A DNA stretch of 64,000 nt. It comes from Trichaptum fuscoviolaceum (Eukaryota; Basidiomycota; Agaricomycetes; Hymenochaetales; Trichaptaceae). This document shows, one piece after another, positions 11,667-23,300 of this stretch. Below the pieces are notes generated by a model. The model saw only the letters and a program-made list of their open reading frames with translations, made no database searches and was not told the origin of the DNA. Location of the stretch: the NCBI GenBank assembly GCA_910574455.1, contig CAJSYZ010000004.1, forward strand, positions 4,660,599 through 4,724,598, read 5' to 3'. The position numbers and the translations under genes are program-made. Every line of letters begins with the position of its first letter. The stretch's first letter is position 1.

Positions 11667-12833
11667 CTACTCATAGCTAAAGTGTACATACAAAGATGCA
11701 GACTTATCGATGATAAGATCCCAATCCTTTGGGTCAAAATCGTGGTATGAGTAGTTCGTTTGCATATGAGCGGCTGGTTTCCCTTCCCACTTCGGCGGGC
11801 CAGACCAACCTGCGTGGGGATGGTTGCAGCCACCAATAGGTGGGCGACACTGGTTCGTCTGCTTAGGACAACACGAAGTCGTCGGCTGACAATGGTAATT
11901 GTTGGTCGCCGGGGGCCATGTGCACTTCGGTGGCCTCGTACATTCGCAGCATCCGCTTGCTGCCGGAGGAGGGGGGTAACAATTGATCGGAGGGCGATAG
12001 CAGTCATTAGGAGGGTTCGAGCAGCCCGCAGTAAACGCGCACTGTATGTGGTAGCGCATCGTCTTCCTCCTGTTGCAGATTCCCGAGACCTGGACGGTTC
12101 TCGTCAGGTAATAATCCTTGATTTCTTGCCGCTGTGTTTCGTTCGGCCAGAATTTATTCACAAGGTAGTCCAACGCAGTCTGTGCCTGATTTAGCAGTAT
12201 ATCAAAGAGATGGTGTTTTTAAACATACCTGGTAGCGCACGACTGCCTAGAGGGCGATGATTTGAATTAAGGATCATAAATAGCAATTGTCAGAATGCTC
12301 ACATTATGTTCTCTTGGGCCGCGCAGCTCCTCTCTCGAGATCCAGATCCCGCTTGAAATGCAGGTTCCGAGAACCAATATGAGTGTCTGTAGGGGACAGG
12401 GAGGAGGACAGACAGGAGGACAGGGCTTGCAAGTCTCGTCCTCTACAATCTCCACCGCCAAGTTCTCAATTCTGCTTAGCCCTACGCTCAGAGTCTCGAG
12501 CCCCCTTTGAAAATGGTGGACGCTTTCCCTAATAACATGAAAACTCTCCCTGATCTCCACGACCCACCTCCGGCGCCTTTCTTTACAAGTTAGTGGTTTA
12601 GGGGCTGGAGAATTCTCCTGACGTTTGCCATCCTTTCTCTGGCCCCTCTGACCTTGAGCCCGCGGATTTGCTCCTGGATTATTTGGTAGAGCAGGAACAG
12701 GAGCAGGAGCAGGGAGGGGAGCAGGATGAGCTCCTTGCAGTCCGGGTGGTGCACCAAAGCCTCCTTCTTGAACACCCCAACCACCAGCTGCACCCCATCC
12801 AGCATCATCCCAGCTAACGCCTTCTGTGGTCAT
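11667..12833 (-). CDS. Lineage-specific protein, paralogue B, with Cys/Pro-rich insert
   Basis: Three exons: 12303-12833, an 18-nt micro-exon at 12229-12246 (AVVRYQ) and 11667-12185, with introns of 56 and 43 nt. The product is about 355 residues. Exon 1 has a Gly/Trp-rich start, a Pro/Ala-rich tract, a basic stretch and an amphipathic helix. Exon 3 repeats the module of paralogue A but inserts about 70 residues with many Cys and Pro (CCECTRPPKCTWPP and similar) between YHIQCAF and HDFDPKDWDLII. The insert has at least ten cysteines, which would suit metal binding or disulphides; that is inference. Shared exon borders with 9162-9964 show common descent. Function unknown. Confidence 0.65.
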
Positions 12834-13568
12834 GGGTTAGTGCAAGAACCCAAACTCAAAAGGGGCACACTCACGCTCTGGAGGCATAACTTGTCTCGGA
12901 TGGTGTGTATGTGTCGAGAACTGCCCAAGAATACGCAAATTGCACGCTATTTATCGTCTTCGCAATATAGATGCATGGGAAGTAGGAGTTGGGTTCTGCT
13001 GTATAAAAGGAATGTGCATCAGCGGTCCTGTGGAACGCCCGATGATACATAATCTCGTTTCATACCAACAGCAATAGAGGGGACATTCCAAAATTATGAC
13101 GGATTAAAGGGTTTAGCAAGCGCGCACAACTGAGCGTCAGTGAGTGCCGAATACCACGCATATTAGCCTGGCTTTCGATGCTGTTGAGTATGATTAACTT
13201 GAAGAAGGTTTTCGATTTAGTGTGCAATATGACCATTTTGTGAGATACGAGGCATAGTCGCAGGAAGAAGTCGAATTCTAGATAAAATTGAATTAATTTT
13301 TATGATCGACCTGTCTGAATGAGGAAATGCACAAACAAGTCCATCGCGATCGAGTAGTCTCGTAACCAGACCGCTGCTTTTGGGGTCGCCGGCCACTGGG
13401 TGGGGCTCAGCGCAGCCGGTCTGCCACAGCAGACATCTAAAAACGCTACGCCTGGCCTGGTCACGAGGCTATCCATCGAGTCATTTTGCGATGGCGACAT
13501 TCGGTTCCGTTGACGCTTTTCAAAAAGAAAACATTCTCAGTTGCACCTTGTCTCCAACGACCACGAGA
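12834..13568. other. Intergenic, including a possible longer 5' part of the next gene
   Basis: The frame of the next gene stays open upstream, with an alternative ATG at 13491. Otherwise nothing coding is visible. Confidence 0.35.
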
Positions 13569-14351
13569 ATGACGCAGACTGCAAGTGCTACCCTGCCCCT
13601 CATAGGTGACGGAAAGGGGATTTACAGGATTCAGATCGTTGGAAACAGCGGTGAAGGCTTCTAACGACCATAAAACCCCTCACACATTGAGCTAAATCGT
13701 CTTCGCCGTTCTCGTAGGTTCAGGCAAGGCAAGTAAGACGCTTCAGAAAGATTAATGCCTTGACGAAGAATCAAACATCAGTCGACACTTGCAGATGAGC
13801 TCGGAAGGATCCTCGGGCTCCCAGTCATCCATCTTGATCGGGTATTTTGGAAGCCCGGTTGGACTGAGCCCTCAACTGAAGAGTTTGTGAACCGGCTTCG
13901 TTTTCAGCTGAACGAGTACAAAGATGGTTGGGTGGTTGACGGCAACTATAGCAGTCGGCTAAGGGGCGAGTTGGATGACGTTACAGACATTATCTGTGAG
14001 TGTCACGATAATGATGTGTATACGTACAACGAACCTCATGTAGGGCTCGACACACCCTTCCTTCTGTACTTCCCTCGACTTGTCAAGCGGACGCTTCTGA
14101 GACTCGTCGACCTCGAGGTTCCCTGTGCACCAGGCTGTGAAGAGACCTTCCGAAACATCTTCCTTTCGAAAGAAAGCATCTTATGGTTTGCTATCACCAA
14201 TCATATACCACTAAAGCGTCGGGAGACCGAAAGGTTGCGCACGAGAGGCGTACACACCGGAGGAATCGCGCGAAGGATAGGCGGATGGGGAAACGAACTG
14301 AATGCGTGGAAGAGGCGCGTGCAGGAACTTGGTAAAAAGCACTCAGAGTAG
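13569..14351 (+). CDS. P-loop NTPase, adenylate-kinase/topology-modulation-like
   Basis: Four exons (13569-13650, 13718-13728, 13782-13995, 14044-14351) give 204 residues. The Walker A loop is assembled across three exons as IVGNSGSGKSTLADELG. It is followed by LPVIHLDRVFWKPGW, WVVDGNYSS and DIIWLDTPFLLYFPRLVKRTL. This order (P-loop, H-x-D-x-x-F/W-W-x-P-G-W, W-V-x-D-G-N-Y, W-L-D-x-P) is typical of the small kinase-like proteins annotated as adenylate kinase-related or 'topology modulation' proteins, which probably phosphorylate a nucleotide or small molecule; the substrate is unknown. The 11-nt second exon ends at a GC donor (AAG|GCAAGT), so intron 2 is a GC-AG intron. An in-frame ATG at 13491 would add 26 residues. 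I prefer 13569 because it puts the P-loop near the N-terminus, as is usual. Confidence 0.8.
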
Positions 14352-14972
14352 ATTGATCTTGTCGTTGGTCTGATCGGAGAACTTTGTGGTTCTGTCAATG
14401 TAATTTTACGATGCGACCGATTACTCCCTTTTGCAACCGCGTTCAGCCCCAGGGGCCTGATTTCCTGGTGGAGAAGAGCTATATGCGATCATCCCTCTTC
14501 AATTCTGCGAGAAATAGAACCGGAGATTGACAAAATTCCACGACCGAAAAGAACATTCAACATTGAGTTCCCACCTTCGGGCTGTGTAACTTGAAGTTAT
14601 AACACGGTATGTCATGCGAGTTCTACTTCAAAATCAAGAGACTTACCAACTGTATGGAATTGCGAGGTATTTGCGTGTTTTATAAGTGCAATGTATGAGG
14701 ACAGAGAAGAATGAAGTGGCAATCGCAACCTACCACTGGCATCCGAGTCATGGCATTATAAACTTGTACACTACATCAGGGAATCTTCTTTTTCACTTAA
14801 GGTTACTTAAACGGTCTGAAATTTACTGAAGCCCTGGGAAGTGAAATTCTACTGATTTACTGATTTCAGGCATGTGGTTTCATTATTCAGGAAGGGGCCT
14901 GCTGAAATCAGTGCCGTCGACTTAAATCAGCTCTTCAGGCATTCAGTCTTCAGCATTCAAGCATATCAGAAG
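14352..14972. other. AT-rich non-coding DNA
   Basis: No reading frame of note. The right half is rich in CTGATTT, TTCAGGC and related words that recur at 38.1-38.4 kb, suggesting transposon-derived DNA. Confidence 0.35.
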
Positions 14973-15165
14973 TTTTTTTCTGGCATTCGAATTGCAGTGC
15001 TCAAGTGTATAAGTGTGTAAGGGGTTCAAGTAGTTCATTCCATAAGTAATTCATCATTTAATCATATAAGCAGACTTTTTTGTCTGTCGGTTTGCAGTAC
15101 TCAAGCGTGTAAGTGCGTAAGAGGTTCCAGAATTACTTCATTTCCACAAGTAATTTAAGACAATA
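14973..15165. repeat. Diverged tandem repeat, about 95-bp unit
   Basis: Two adjacent units each read TTTTTT-CTG, then TTGCAGT(G/A)CTCAAG(T/C)GT, TAAGTG(T/C)GTAAG, GGTTC and ending with (A/C)CATAAGTAATT-like sequence. Non-coding. It lies just downstream of the minus-strand transposon partner gene. Confidence 0.45.
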
Positions 15166-15371
15166 AGTAGAAATCAGTGCATCAGTGTCCCTCAGTAGCT
15201 ACACCACGGCATCCTGAACCAGATTATATTTTGCCACTTCTACCTCGCTGGCAGGCTGTTCCTCGGCATATTCAGAGAACGAATGCCACTGCAAGTTGGT
15301 GGTAGTAAGAGCTTGAATACAGTGGCGGGGTGATGGGTCAAAGCCGAAGCTCACCAGAGATCGACCTGCTC

Positions 15372-18300
15372 TTAAAAGTCTGCGCCGTCCGTAGCCGAAT
15401 CCCATAATGAACCCTCGTCCTCGCGATCGCCTTCCCCGTCCTCTCTGCCTGCGTCATTCTCCTCGCCCTCAAAACCTCCACTGCGTCCATAACCCATGCT
15501 GAAATTCTCGTCCGCATCCTTGTTCTCATCCTGATCCTGATCCTTGTCCTCCTCCTGATCCTTGTCCTTGTCCTCGTCTCCCTCGCCAAGCACACTCTCG
15601 TCCTCCATATCGTCTTCCCTATCCTTGAAATCCTCGACTTCTTCGCCGTCATTATCCTTATCCTCCTTGCACTTACTACTTCTAGTAGCGCCCTCGCCAT
15701 ATGTATACTCGCCGCTTGCATCCGTGTCTCCAACGTCAAGATACAGGGAGAAATCCCTGCCAGTGACACCCGATCCAACAAGTTCGGTGTTCTTTCCCGC
15801 ACTAAAATCTTCAATGGAATTGTAAGCTGCTAGGCGGGATCGGACCTTCTCCCAGTTTGATTCAGTAAAAAACGAGGAATTCGACAATAAGTTAACATAG
15901 TCGTCCGTATGAGGCTGCCACAGAGCACTGGTGAAGTACCACTCAGCGCCACCAAACTCTTCTTTGATCTTTTGCAACCGGGCCACCTGCTTGTCGATTG
16001 CAACCTTGACCTGTTCATGAGAAGTTCAGCGAATAAAGCCACTATAAGAACTGAAGTAGATAGATACCGCGGTTGCCGCAAGAGCGAGGGCACTGATAGG
16101 CTTTCCTATTGTGTTTTTGTCCAGTACTTTATGCCGACCCAGGGCCAAGACTAGGTGTACGGACAACACTGAGATTACGAGATCAGAGCAGAACAACCCT
16201 TGCTTCTGTACTTTCAGAGTCAATGCAGGGACACGAAGGGTGACATGGGGCAAATTTTCACATACCTTATCCATACTATGCCAGCGTTCCCAGAGGAATG
16301 GTTCAGCTTTCTTCTTGTCGACCATCGTCTGCAACATCTTCACAATTTCTTCGGTCTCCACTGACTTAGAACGCTCGTTGCCGACGAAACTCGAAATTGA
16401 TTGTTTGGCTTTCTCGAACAATTTCTTGCGCCAACTATCAGAGCATCTCTGGGCTGCCTACAGGGCAGATCATACTTGATTCAAAATGGCCGATGTAAGA
16501 CAATAAGGGATGACTCAACTAAAGAACAGATGTCGGCCAATTGCGTGTCGTAACTAAGTTCGACAGAATCAAACACCTTCCCCCACAAGGTTCCGATGGA
16601 CTTATTGTCCGGGTTTTGCCATGGAGTTGTGGACTTTCCAACTGCGCGATACAGTGAAGGCAGAAGAATGTGAGTCCAGCCTGCCTGAGTTCCGGGAGGG
16701 AGACACTGATTCGTTGCCCTTTTTTTGCCGGGAACGCGGGATCCCTCCCTTCCGATACTATTTCTATCCTTGTCTTCAAGCCCTACAGATGTCTGCATTT
16801 CTGCAAGTTAGTGGATGTATATCATAGACATGATTTGATTAACGCACAGAGCTAGTAGTCCGAGAGACTTTGCGATGACCATCATGAGCCTTGGTTGCGA
16901 GCACTTCGGGTTCAGGACTGATGGATACTGTCGTCATCGCAGGTGATTGTGCTCGTGGTGTTAGCGACACCTCACAACCACTTGCCTGTTAAAGGAGCCA
17001 TGAATTAGTACACGAATCAATTGCAGCAATTAGCTCACACTTGCAATATGTTGCGCATGAGCCGCCAGAGACCTCTTCAAATTGCGAATAGAAGTAGAAG
17101 ATTTTATCTGTAGCAATTAGAGGAATTGTTACCAAGAAAAGCTCGAAGAGAATTGAATACCAGTATATCAGCCTGAGAATGACTGTCTTGCAGTTTACTC
17201 TTGTTACTAGTAGTGAGGTTCAAATCCTTGTTGCTTAATCAGAAATGATATGAAATGGAGATTAGAAGGATTAACACTAACTGTCGAGGCAGCCTGTGAT
17301 GACGGCTTCTTCATATACACGTTCATGCTAGTCTGTTTTAGATAGTAAGGAAGTGATTTGAATATTGGGTGGAAATGCAAGAATTACCACGGCATGCGAG
17401 TTAGAGTCCGGCGGTGACTTCCTCTTCTTATTATTCGCGATCATGCTGTCCTACAATAAGCAAAGCTTAGTAGACAACCAGATCCTTGCCAAAGAAAGGG
17501 GTGCAGAAAGTTATCCTATTGAGTGTCGATGCCTACACATACCTGCATCTGCAGATACAACGCCGGCGATTGCTCTCTATGTCCATCGACAGTAATACCC
17601 TCCTGACGAGATGACAGGTGAGTAGTGAGGGGATAAAAGCAGAATAAACTTACCGTTACATCAAGCTGGGAGTTGGCGATTCTCTGCATTTTCGCGCCCT
17701 ATTCAGAGTACGGTTTGGTAAGTAATGAAGTAAAGATATGTCGACACCAAAGGCCACAAGAAAGTCCGGCACCAGATCCATGCTTTGATGTGAAACACTC
17801 ACCTGAACGGCCGATTGTCTCCTGATATTCTTCTTCTCCAGAGCACAAAAGAAGGAAGGATAAGTAGCGCGAACGAAGCAAGACATTATGATGCCACTTA
17901 CCAACGTTGTAGGAGCCTGCAACTCGGAGAGAGTGTCGCGGGATAGCTTCCTTTTCTTCGATTTATTGCTGGCTCCATCCTGATACGATACAGAAACATT
18001 GTTAATTAGCCATCGTTGTGCATGCGACTCCACCGATGCATAGTCCCTTGAACTTTAAGCGGCACTCACATTGGCTTGGGGCGGTATTGTAAGTCTCCTC
18101 GCGTCCTAATTAAACGCACAATCAAAATATTAAGATTTCATCTGCCAGTCTAATAAATGCTTTAACCAACTCACATTATCAGTGTCGGAGTCAACAAGAT
18201 GTGCCGTCTGTCGCTCGCTCGCAAAGCTATTCTTTACACCTTGAAAACTCGTGAGGGTTACTGTCTCTCCTTCATCCTCCCAAGGACTAAAGTTTGCATC

Positions 18301-19705
18301 CTTCTGCACCGAGGCGGGGAGCCTAAATTTTCCTTGCGTCAGCCAGGCTCACAACTTGAAACAAAGATAAGGATGTGAGCATTATAAGAAGCTGCAACGT
18401 TCGGGTTCATGATGATCTTGAAGAAGTGTGGCACGGCGGTGACCCGGGCCGCCACGGTCGCTGCCACTGGCAGTGTCACTGGCGCACGTGTGGCACGCTC
18501 AAACTGCCAGTGGCGGGCGCATTCAAGCTATCAGTACTAGTACTAGTAGTAGTAGTAAGTCGTACTACGATGATAAGCTTCAAGTAGCTGAGTTTAAATC
18601 AAGCTTCACACTCACTAGCAACTTGAATTTGTTTGAATTTGAAACTGATCTTTCGTACTATGATGCCAACGGTTGAGTAGTACGACTTCAAACTCACAAG
18701 TCAATATCTTCTACTATCTTCCCTGCGATCTCAGGATTTCTGCCCTCTCCGCCGAAGAAAGTGGATCCATCTGTGTTGCGAAGTGCCCTGACAGGTCGCT
18801 TTGTCTTATCGTTCCGTTTCGACGTATTGGGCGAGTCTATCATGTCTGTATCCTCACCAGAAAGACTGCTGTCCTGTCCTGCAAGCGTACTATGACAGCC
18901 AGTGCCTCCTATGATACGACTTGAAGCCTTTGCGCCCTGCACGCGAGTACGGAAAGGAAGTGCACCTATGGTGTCCTTTTTCCTCGCCTTTTTTGCGCGC
19001 TCTCTATCTGGTCCATTGGAATTGGCTGCATCATAACGTGAGTCAATATGTTCATCTTTCAAAATCTAAAGTCGTAAAGGTAATGCAACTTACGAACATT
19101 CAACTTTGCGTTGCCTTCAGCTTCACAAAAGCTGTCTTTTTCCTCTGAGTCGTTCGTTGATCCTGCAATGCCAATATCTCGTAACTCGACTGTCGCTGTC
19201 TTGAAGATAAGGACTCACTAGCTTCAGGAGTGTCTTTCGGTTTTTTTAGCCCTCGTTTGTCAGTGCCAGCCAGCTTAGGTGCAGTTGAGCCCATCTGGGT
19301 GCGAATGTCAAGAGCCTTTGACAAATTCTTCTCAAGCTCCATCGTCTCCAGTATCGCTGTTTCCTGTTGCTCTGCTGCAGCTCTCTTTTTGCGTACCTTC
19401 TCAGATGCCTCTTGTTCTTTTGCTGCCCGTTTCTGTTCCGCATCAAGTTTTCTCTTCTCTCTCGCATCCGCGGCTTGTTGAGCCGCAGCTTCGCGCAGAG
19501 CTGCCCGTTCTTCCTTCTGTTTTTCCTTCTCCTCCTTTTCCCTCAATGCCTCACCACGCTTTGAGGCCTGCTCTTCTCTCCTTCTCTCCTTCTCTTCTTT
19601 CTCCCTCAATACCTCCTCTTTCGTTCGACGTGTTCTGAGTTTATTGACTATGGCTCCCGGGTGCTGATCGCTATTCTTAGCCCGCGTTTGTCTTCGAGTT
19701 GACAT
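15372..19705 (-). CDS. Coiled-coil / acidic-tail protein, divergent partner of the Plavaka transposase (about 20 exons)
   Basis: The first ATG starts MSTRRQTRAKN, followed by about 100 residues of Glu/Lys/Arg-rich coiled coil. Exons 19219-19705, 19094-19162, 18698-19025 and 18175-18322 join in phase. Many 30-90-nt exons follow, with GTGAGT/GTAAGT donors. The 3' exons encode GWTHILLPSLYRAVG, TPWQNPDNKSIGTLWGKVF, a helical block ending AEPFLWERW, KQGLFCSDLVISVLS, an FSxxNW-like block (FTESNWEKV) and a 110-residue Asp/Glu-rich tail with (DK)n repeats. Total is roughly 950-1,000 residues. I recognise the layout (basic coiled coil, LLPxLYxxxG...LWxKVF, KGLFxSDL, acidic tail) as a multi-copy Agaricomycete family but know no function. 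Head-to-head position with the transposase suggests a DNA-binding accessory protein, like TNPA of plant CACTA elements; that is inference. Intron 3 (18323-18697, 375 nt) is oversized and holds CACTGGCA/CTAGTA repeats. Confidence 0.7.
18370..18690. repeat. Motif-rich insert inside intron 3 of the partner gene
   Basis: Contains CACTGGCAGTG, TGCCACTGGC, CAAACTGCCAGTGGC, a run of alternating CTAGTA units, and AAGCTTCAAGT. The same words dominate 19.74-20.33 kb and 29.1-29.75 kb. Normal introns of this gene are 45-100 nt, so this looks like a small non-autonomous relative inserted in an intron, or a shared regulatory array. Confidence 0.45.
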
Positions 19706-20349
19706 TCTTGTGCAGTGTTTCAAGTCGAGGCACGCTGACAGGTGCTATGAGTTTCGATGGTGAATCGAGTTGGCAAAGGTGCAAGTTGAAGTTGAAGTTG
19801 GAGATGAGGGCGCCTATTCAAGGAAAATTTACGCCCACTTGCACTTCAAGTTGCACTGCCAGTGCCTGATCCTGCTGCCAGTGGCACTGGCAGCCTGCCA
19901 CTGGCAGTGAGTGAGCCTGAGTGACTCCGAGTCTGAGTCATGCCACTGGCACTGGCAGTGATTGGCAGCCTTCAAGTTAGGCTGACTCGGAATGAGCCTG
20001 ACTCAGACTCGGACTTGGACACTCGGATACTCAGGCTAGCTCTATTACTAGTACTATCACAGTGCTACTAGTACTAGTACTACTACTCACTGGCACTTCA
20101 AGTTGCAGGCTCACTGGCAGGCTGGCGGCGGTGCCACTGAGTCACTGACAGCCTGAGGCTGTGGCTACTCAGGCTACAGGTACTACTACTACTAACTTCA
20201 AGTTGTTACGCGGGCGTCACCGCTGAGCGTGCCATTCAACTTTAAATTTCAAGTTAGCATTTGCGCTCGCTCCTACTTCAAGCTCAACTTGTTGTCAGTA
20301 CTGCCGGCCGCCTGACGTACAATAGGCTGTGTTCAAGTTACTGGAACTA
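19706..20349. repeat. Subterminal-type motif cluster in the divergent promoter region
   Basis: This 640-bp gap between the two divergent genes is built from recurring short words in both orientations: CACTGGCA/TGCCAGTG, CTTCAAGTTG/CAACTTGAA, GAGTCTGAGTC/GACTCGGA, GCCTGA and TACTAGTA. Closely spaced short repeats in both orientations are the hallmark of subterminal repeats that bind CACTA-group transposition proteins. Here they would also serve as a bidirectional promoter. The tally is visual. Confidence 0.55.
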
Positions 20350-23300
20350 ATGCCGGTAACTCGGCAAGGCCCAAACCCGTTCATCTTACAGATATCTTCC
20401 CCCCGACTATTCAATGCACCTTCTCCTTCTGCAGCAGGAGGTTCAAGAATCAATCCGCAAGAACAAGACATGAATATTCAGCTCACCCGTCATCATTTGC
20501 AACAAGACCTGCTGCTTGTGGTTACGACTCGGATTCCTCACCCAAGCAACCCGCACGACCTTCGACACCTCAAGCTCTTCCCGGCTCTCCTGAACTTCCA
20601 ACAGACTTGGAGGGCCATCATGAAGATGAAAGCGGCTGCAACTCTTCAAGTTACGACTACGACATTTCTATACTCACACAGGATATCTCGATGCTTAGCA
20701 TAGGCCGAGACGAGCTGCTTCAAGATTTAGACGGTCCTGATTGCCTGCCCCATGCTGACACTGGAGATGACGAACTTGAAGACCAAGACCTATCTTCTGC
20801 TGATCCGGACTCCGACATTGGAGATTATGAAGAGAACAATGATAACTTAAAGGTGTATCACAGATATTTAAATGGTGCGCGCTAAGTATGATGTCCCCGG
20901 TTTACTGTAGCATTCTGACACCAAATATTGTGCAGCCACTCCATGCGATGAAGAAGGGAACTTGTTAGAAAAGGAAGAACCGCCCGTTTTACGGAACGAA
21001 CCTGCGTCAAATGACTGGTTTCCCTATTCGTGCCGAGCAGATTTCAAGCTCGCAGATTTTCTCTATCGCGAAGAGCAAATGTCTGCTGGCAACATAACAA
21101 AGCTTCTCGGAATTATGAAGGCTTATCAACTAATTCAGTCCACGGAGAACGCACAATCTGTTGAATTGGGCGCGACAGATCCCAACTTCGATGACTCAGA
21201 TCTGGATACAGCTGGTACACTGCTTGATGGAGATGCACAAAATTTGTACAAGATCATTGACACTACAAAAGTCAGTGATGTATCTTGGAAATCCTTCAGT
21301 AACTTCTACACTACCGACAAGGGCCAAAAAGCGTCAAATGAGAACATCGAGTCATGGAAGAGGAAAGAATATGATGTATGGTATCGGGATCCTTTGGAAG
21401 TGATCCGAAATTTGGTGGATAATCCGGCTTTAGAAGGCGAATTTGACTTTGTCCCGTTTCGTGAATTTCAGACAAAGGAGGACACCGATAATATCAATGA
21501 CAAAGAACGAGTTTTCAGAAATTACATGTCCGGGAATTTTGCTTGGGAACAGGCTGTAAGTCATGACTCATTAACTCGCACAGATACTTATTATCCTTGA
21601 CTTAGAACAAGATCTATGCAGAAGATAAAGCAGTCCATGGATCTATGTTCGTCCCGGTCATCTTAGGGAGCGATAAGACAACGGTTTCTGTTGGAACTGG
21701 CAATAATGAATACTATCCTTTGTATCTCTCGATTGGGAATGTATCAAACAAGGCCCGGCGGTCCCAGAAACTGAATACAGTCCAGCTCATAGCATTTCTG
21801 GCAATACCAAAGAGTATGTGTTAATAGTGATCTATTTGATTGAGTTCTGATGCTTTGCAGCTGAGCGGCAATACGAAAAGTCAGATGACTTCCGGCGTTT
21901 TCGACATCAGATTTTTCATTCGTCTATATCGAGGATCTTAAACTCGCTGAAAACCGCAATGATCATGAACACTCAGAAAACTATTCTCCGGTGCCCTGAT
22001 GGTCACTTGCGTAGGTCAGTTTTCGGACTCGGCTCATATATAGCCGATTATCCGGAACAGGTCAGCCTTTGCGCCATATGCACTGGATGGTGCTGCAAGT
22101 AAGTCCTAGCTTTCCTGAAATCAAGCTCTGTTGCGATAACTTACTTTCGACATTATAGATGCACAGCGCCTCACAAGGACCTCGATAATCCGGAATTTGT
22201 ATCAATTCCTCGAACAAAAGAGCTGCACGAACGATTGATAGAACAGGTAGACGTCAACAACATGAATAAAGCAACAATTCGGAAAGAGTACGGATTCCAC
22301 CAGGACATTGTGGTACGTGCTTCAAATTATTCATTGGATGCGTATATTGCAGCTGATACGTTGCTCCGTAGCCTTTCACCAATGACATTCCGCGCGCAGA
22401 TATATGCGATCTCATATCTCCGGACCTGCTGCACCAAATCATCAAAGGCGTGTTCAAGGATCATCTTGTCGAGTGGATATGTCAGAGCTTGACCACGTCA
22501 GAGCTGGACATTGTGGATAAAAGGTGCTGTTTTTTTACAAGTTGTTTAATGTGAATACCGTTGCTAATCTCCGCGTAGAATCAGAGTCGCTGCTCCTTTT
22601 CCTGGACTTCGCAGATTCCCCGAAGGCCGAGGCTTCAAGCAATGGACAGGCAATGATTCTAAGGCACTTATGAAAGTATGTGACCTTTTTATCTTGTTCG
22701 AGGCAGTGGTTTGCTGATATTTGATGCAATTTGCTTAGGTATATCTTCCGGCTATCGTGGGCATTGCACACGATGATATGATTCGCACATTAAGTGCATT
22801 TCTAGACTTCTGTTACCTTGTGCGTCGGTACACGATTACAGCCTCAACTCTTGATCAAATCAAAGCCTCTTTGGATCACTTTCACCGTTATCGGCAAATA
22901 TTCATAGCTAAGGGCATCCGGGATAACTTTTCACTACCACGACAGCATGCTATGGTCCATTATCCAACATTGATCCCTCTGTTCGCTGCACCGAGTGGAC
23001 TGTGCTCATCGATTACAGAGAATAAGCATATTTATGCGGTCAAAGAAACATGGCGACGCTCGAACAGAAATGATCCCTTGGGCCAGATGATCACAGCAAA
23101 TCAACGACTTAGTAAACTTATTGCATCGAGGTCAGACTTCGAACGGCGTGGAATGCTAGACGATACGCTATCTGAGGCTACGTGGAAAGTTTTGCGAGAT
23201 GTTCTGCGGAAGAATATGTCAGAGCCGGAGGAGGAGGATGCTGAGAGGATCCCGAACCAGAGGGAGCAGATGCAGTGTATTGGTATGCCAGTGGCAGGAC

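Noticed and set aside
15562..15825. Ser/Leu-rich plus-strand frame
   Set aside because: Shadow of the acidic (DK)n tail on the minus strand.
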